The translations under genes were made by a program, and so were the position numbers. A stretch of DNA of 13,625 nucleotides from Pseudomonadota bacterium (GTDB taxonomy: Bacteria > Pseudomonadota > Gammaproteobacteria > Burkholderiales > Gallionellaceae), in assembly GCA_021781695.1 (NCBI GenBank), contig JAJXWG010000023.1, positions 1 to 13,625 of the forward strand, in the 5' to 3' direction. This document shows positions 13,619 to 13,625 of the stretch, one piece after another; positions within the stretch are counted from its first letter, which is position 1; each line of letters begins with the position of its first letter. The notes below the pieces were generated by a model. It ran no database searches, was not told the origin of the DNA, and saw nothing but the letters and a program-made list of their open reading frames with translations.

Positions 13619-13625
13619 ATGAAAA
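13619..13625 (+). CDS. 5' end of a gene running off the window
   Basis: An ATG followed by AAA begins in the last seven bases, with GGAAG 6 nt upstream as a Shine-Dalgarno. Only Met-Lys can be read. In enterobacteria gloB is followed by mltD, a lytic transglycosylase with a signal peptide, and Met-Lys would suit an exported protein. That identity is a guess from synteny alone. Confidence 0.45.

Overview
This window looks like core chromosome from a betaproteobacterium, most likely of the Nitrosomonadales/Gallionellaceae type. The evidence is the MutL sequence type with an endonuclease motif, moderate GC content, a three-gene pnt transhydrogenase operon, and the conserved cluster gloB / yafS-like methyltransferase / rnhA / dnaQ, also known from enterobacteria. 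No ribosomal RNA, tRNA, phage module, insertion sequence or CRISPR array is visible. The organism assignment is inferred from gene content and protein resemblance; no search was run.

Layout. Positions 1-589 (+) hold the tail of an unidentified gene and a small putative 2OG-Fe(II) oxygenase. Positions 645-3529 (-) are the operon pntAA-pntAB-pntB, encoding the proton-translocating transhydrogenase that links NADH/NADPH exchange to the proton gradient. Its promoter region, at about 3588-3618, carries an 8-bp inverted repeat around the -10 box. Positions 3657-4391 (-) are a two-gene unit of unknown function: an exported beta-rich protein and a four-helix membrane protein. Positions 4549-8688 (+) are a compact mutL / MFS transporter / miaA unit: DNA mismatch repair, a metabolite:proton symporter-type transporter and tRNA isopentenylation. 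Next, reading on the - strand, comes a BaiN/HI0933-type flavoprotein (8689-9870), whose stop codon abuts that of miaA. Then follows a four-gene overlapping operon on the - strand (12778 down to 9972): methyltransferase, rnhA, dnaQ and a membrane-anchored alpha/beta hydrolase. gloB (glyoxalase II) is divergent from this operon with only 8 bp between start codons. A new gene begins in the last 7 bases.

The gene content is mostly housekeeping. The signal not explained by gene annotation is a set of three degenerate tandem arrays with a strict 7-bp period. Two lie inside mutL and one lies at the mutL/MFS junction. In the first two, every TCAG tetranucleotide sits at a multiple of 7 bp from the others. 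All three are read through in frame: one appears to add a short insert to the MutL N-terminal half, one makes up much of the MutL linker, and one makes up the N-terminal tail of the transporter. This looks like a dispersed heptanucleotide repeat family that has entered coding sequence. I saw no convincing undescribed defence or mobile system.
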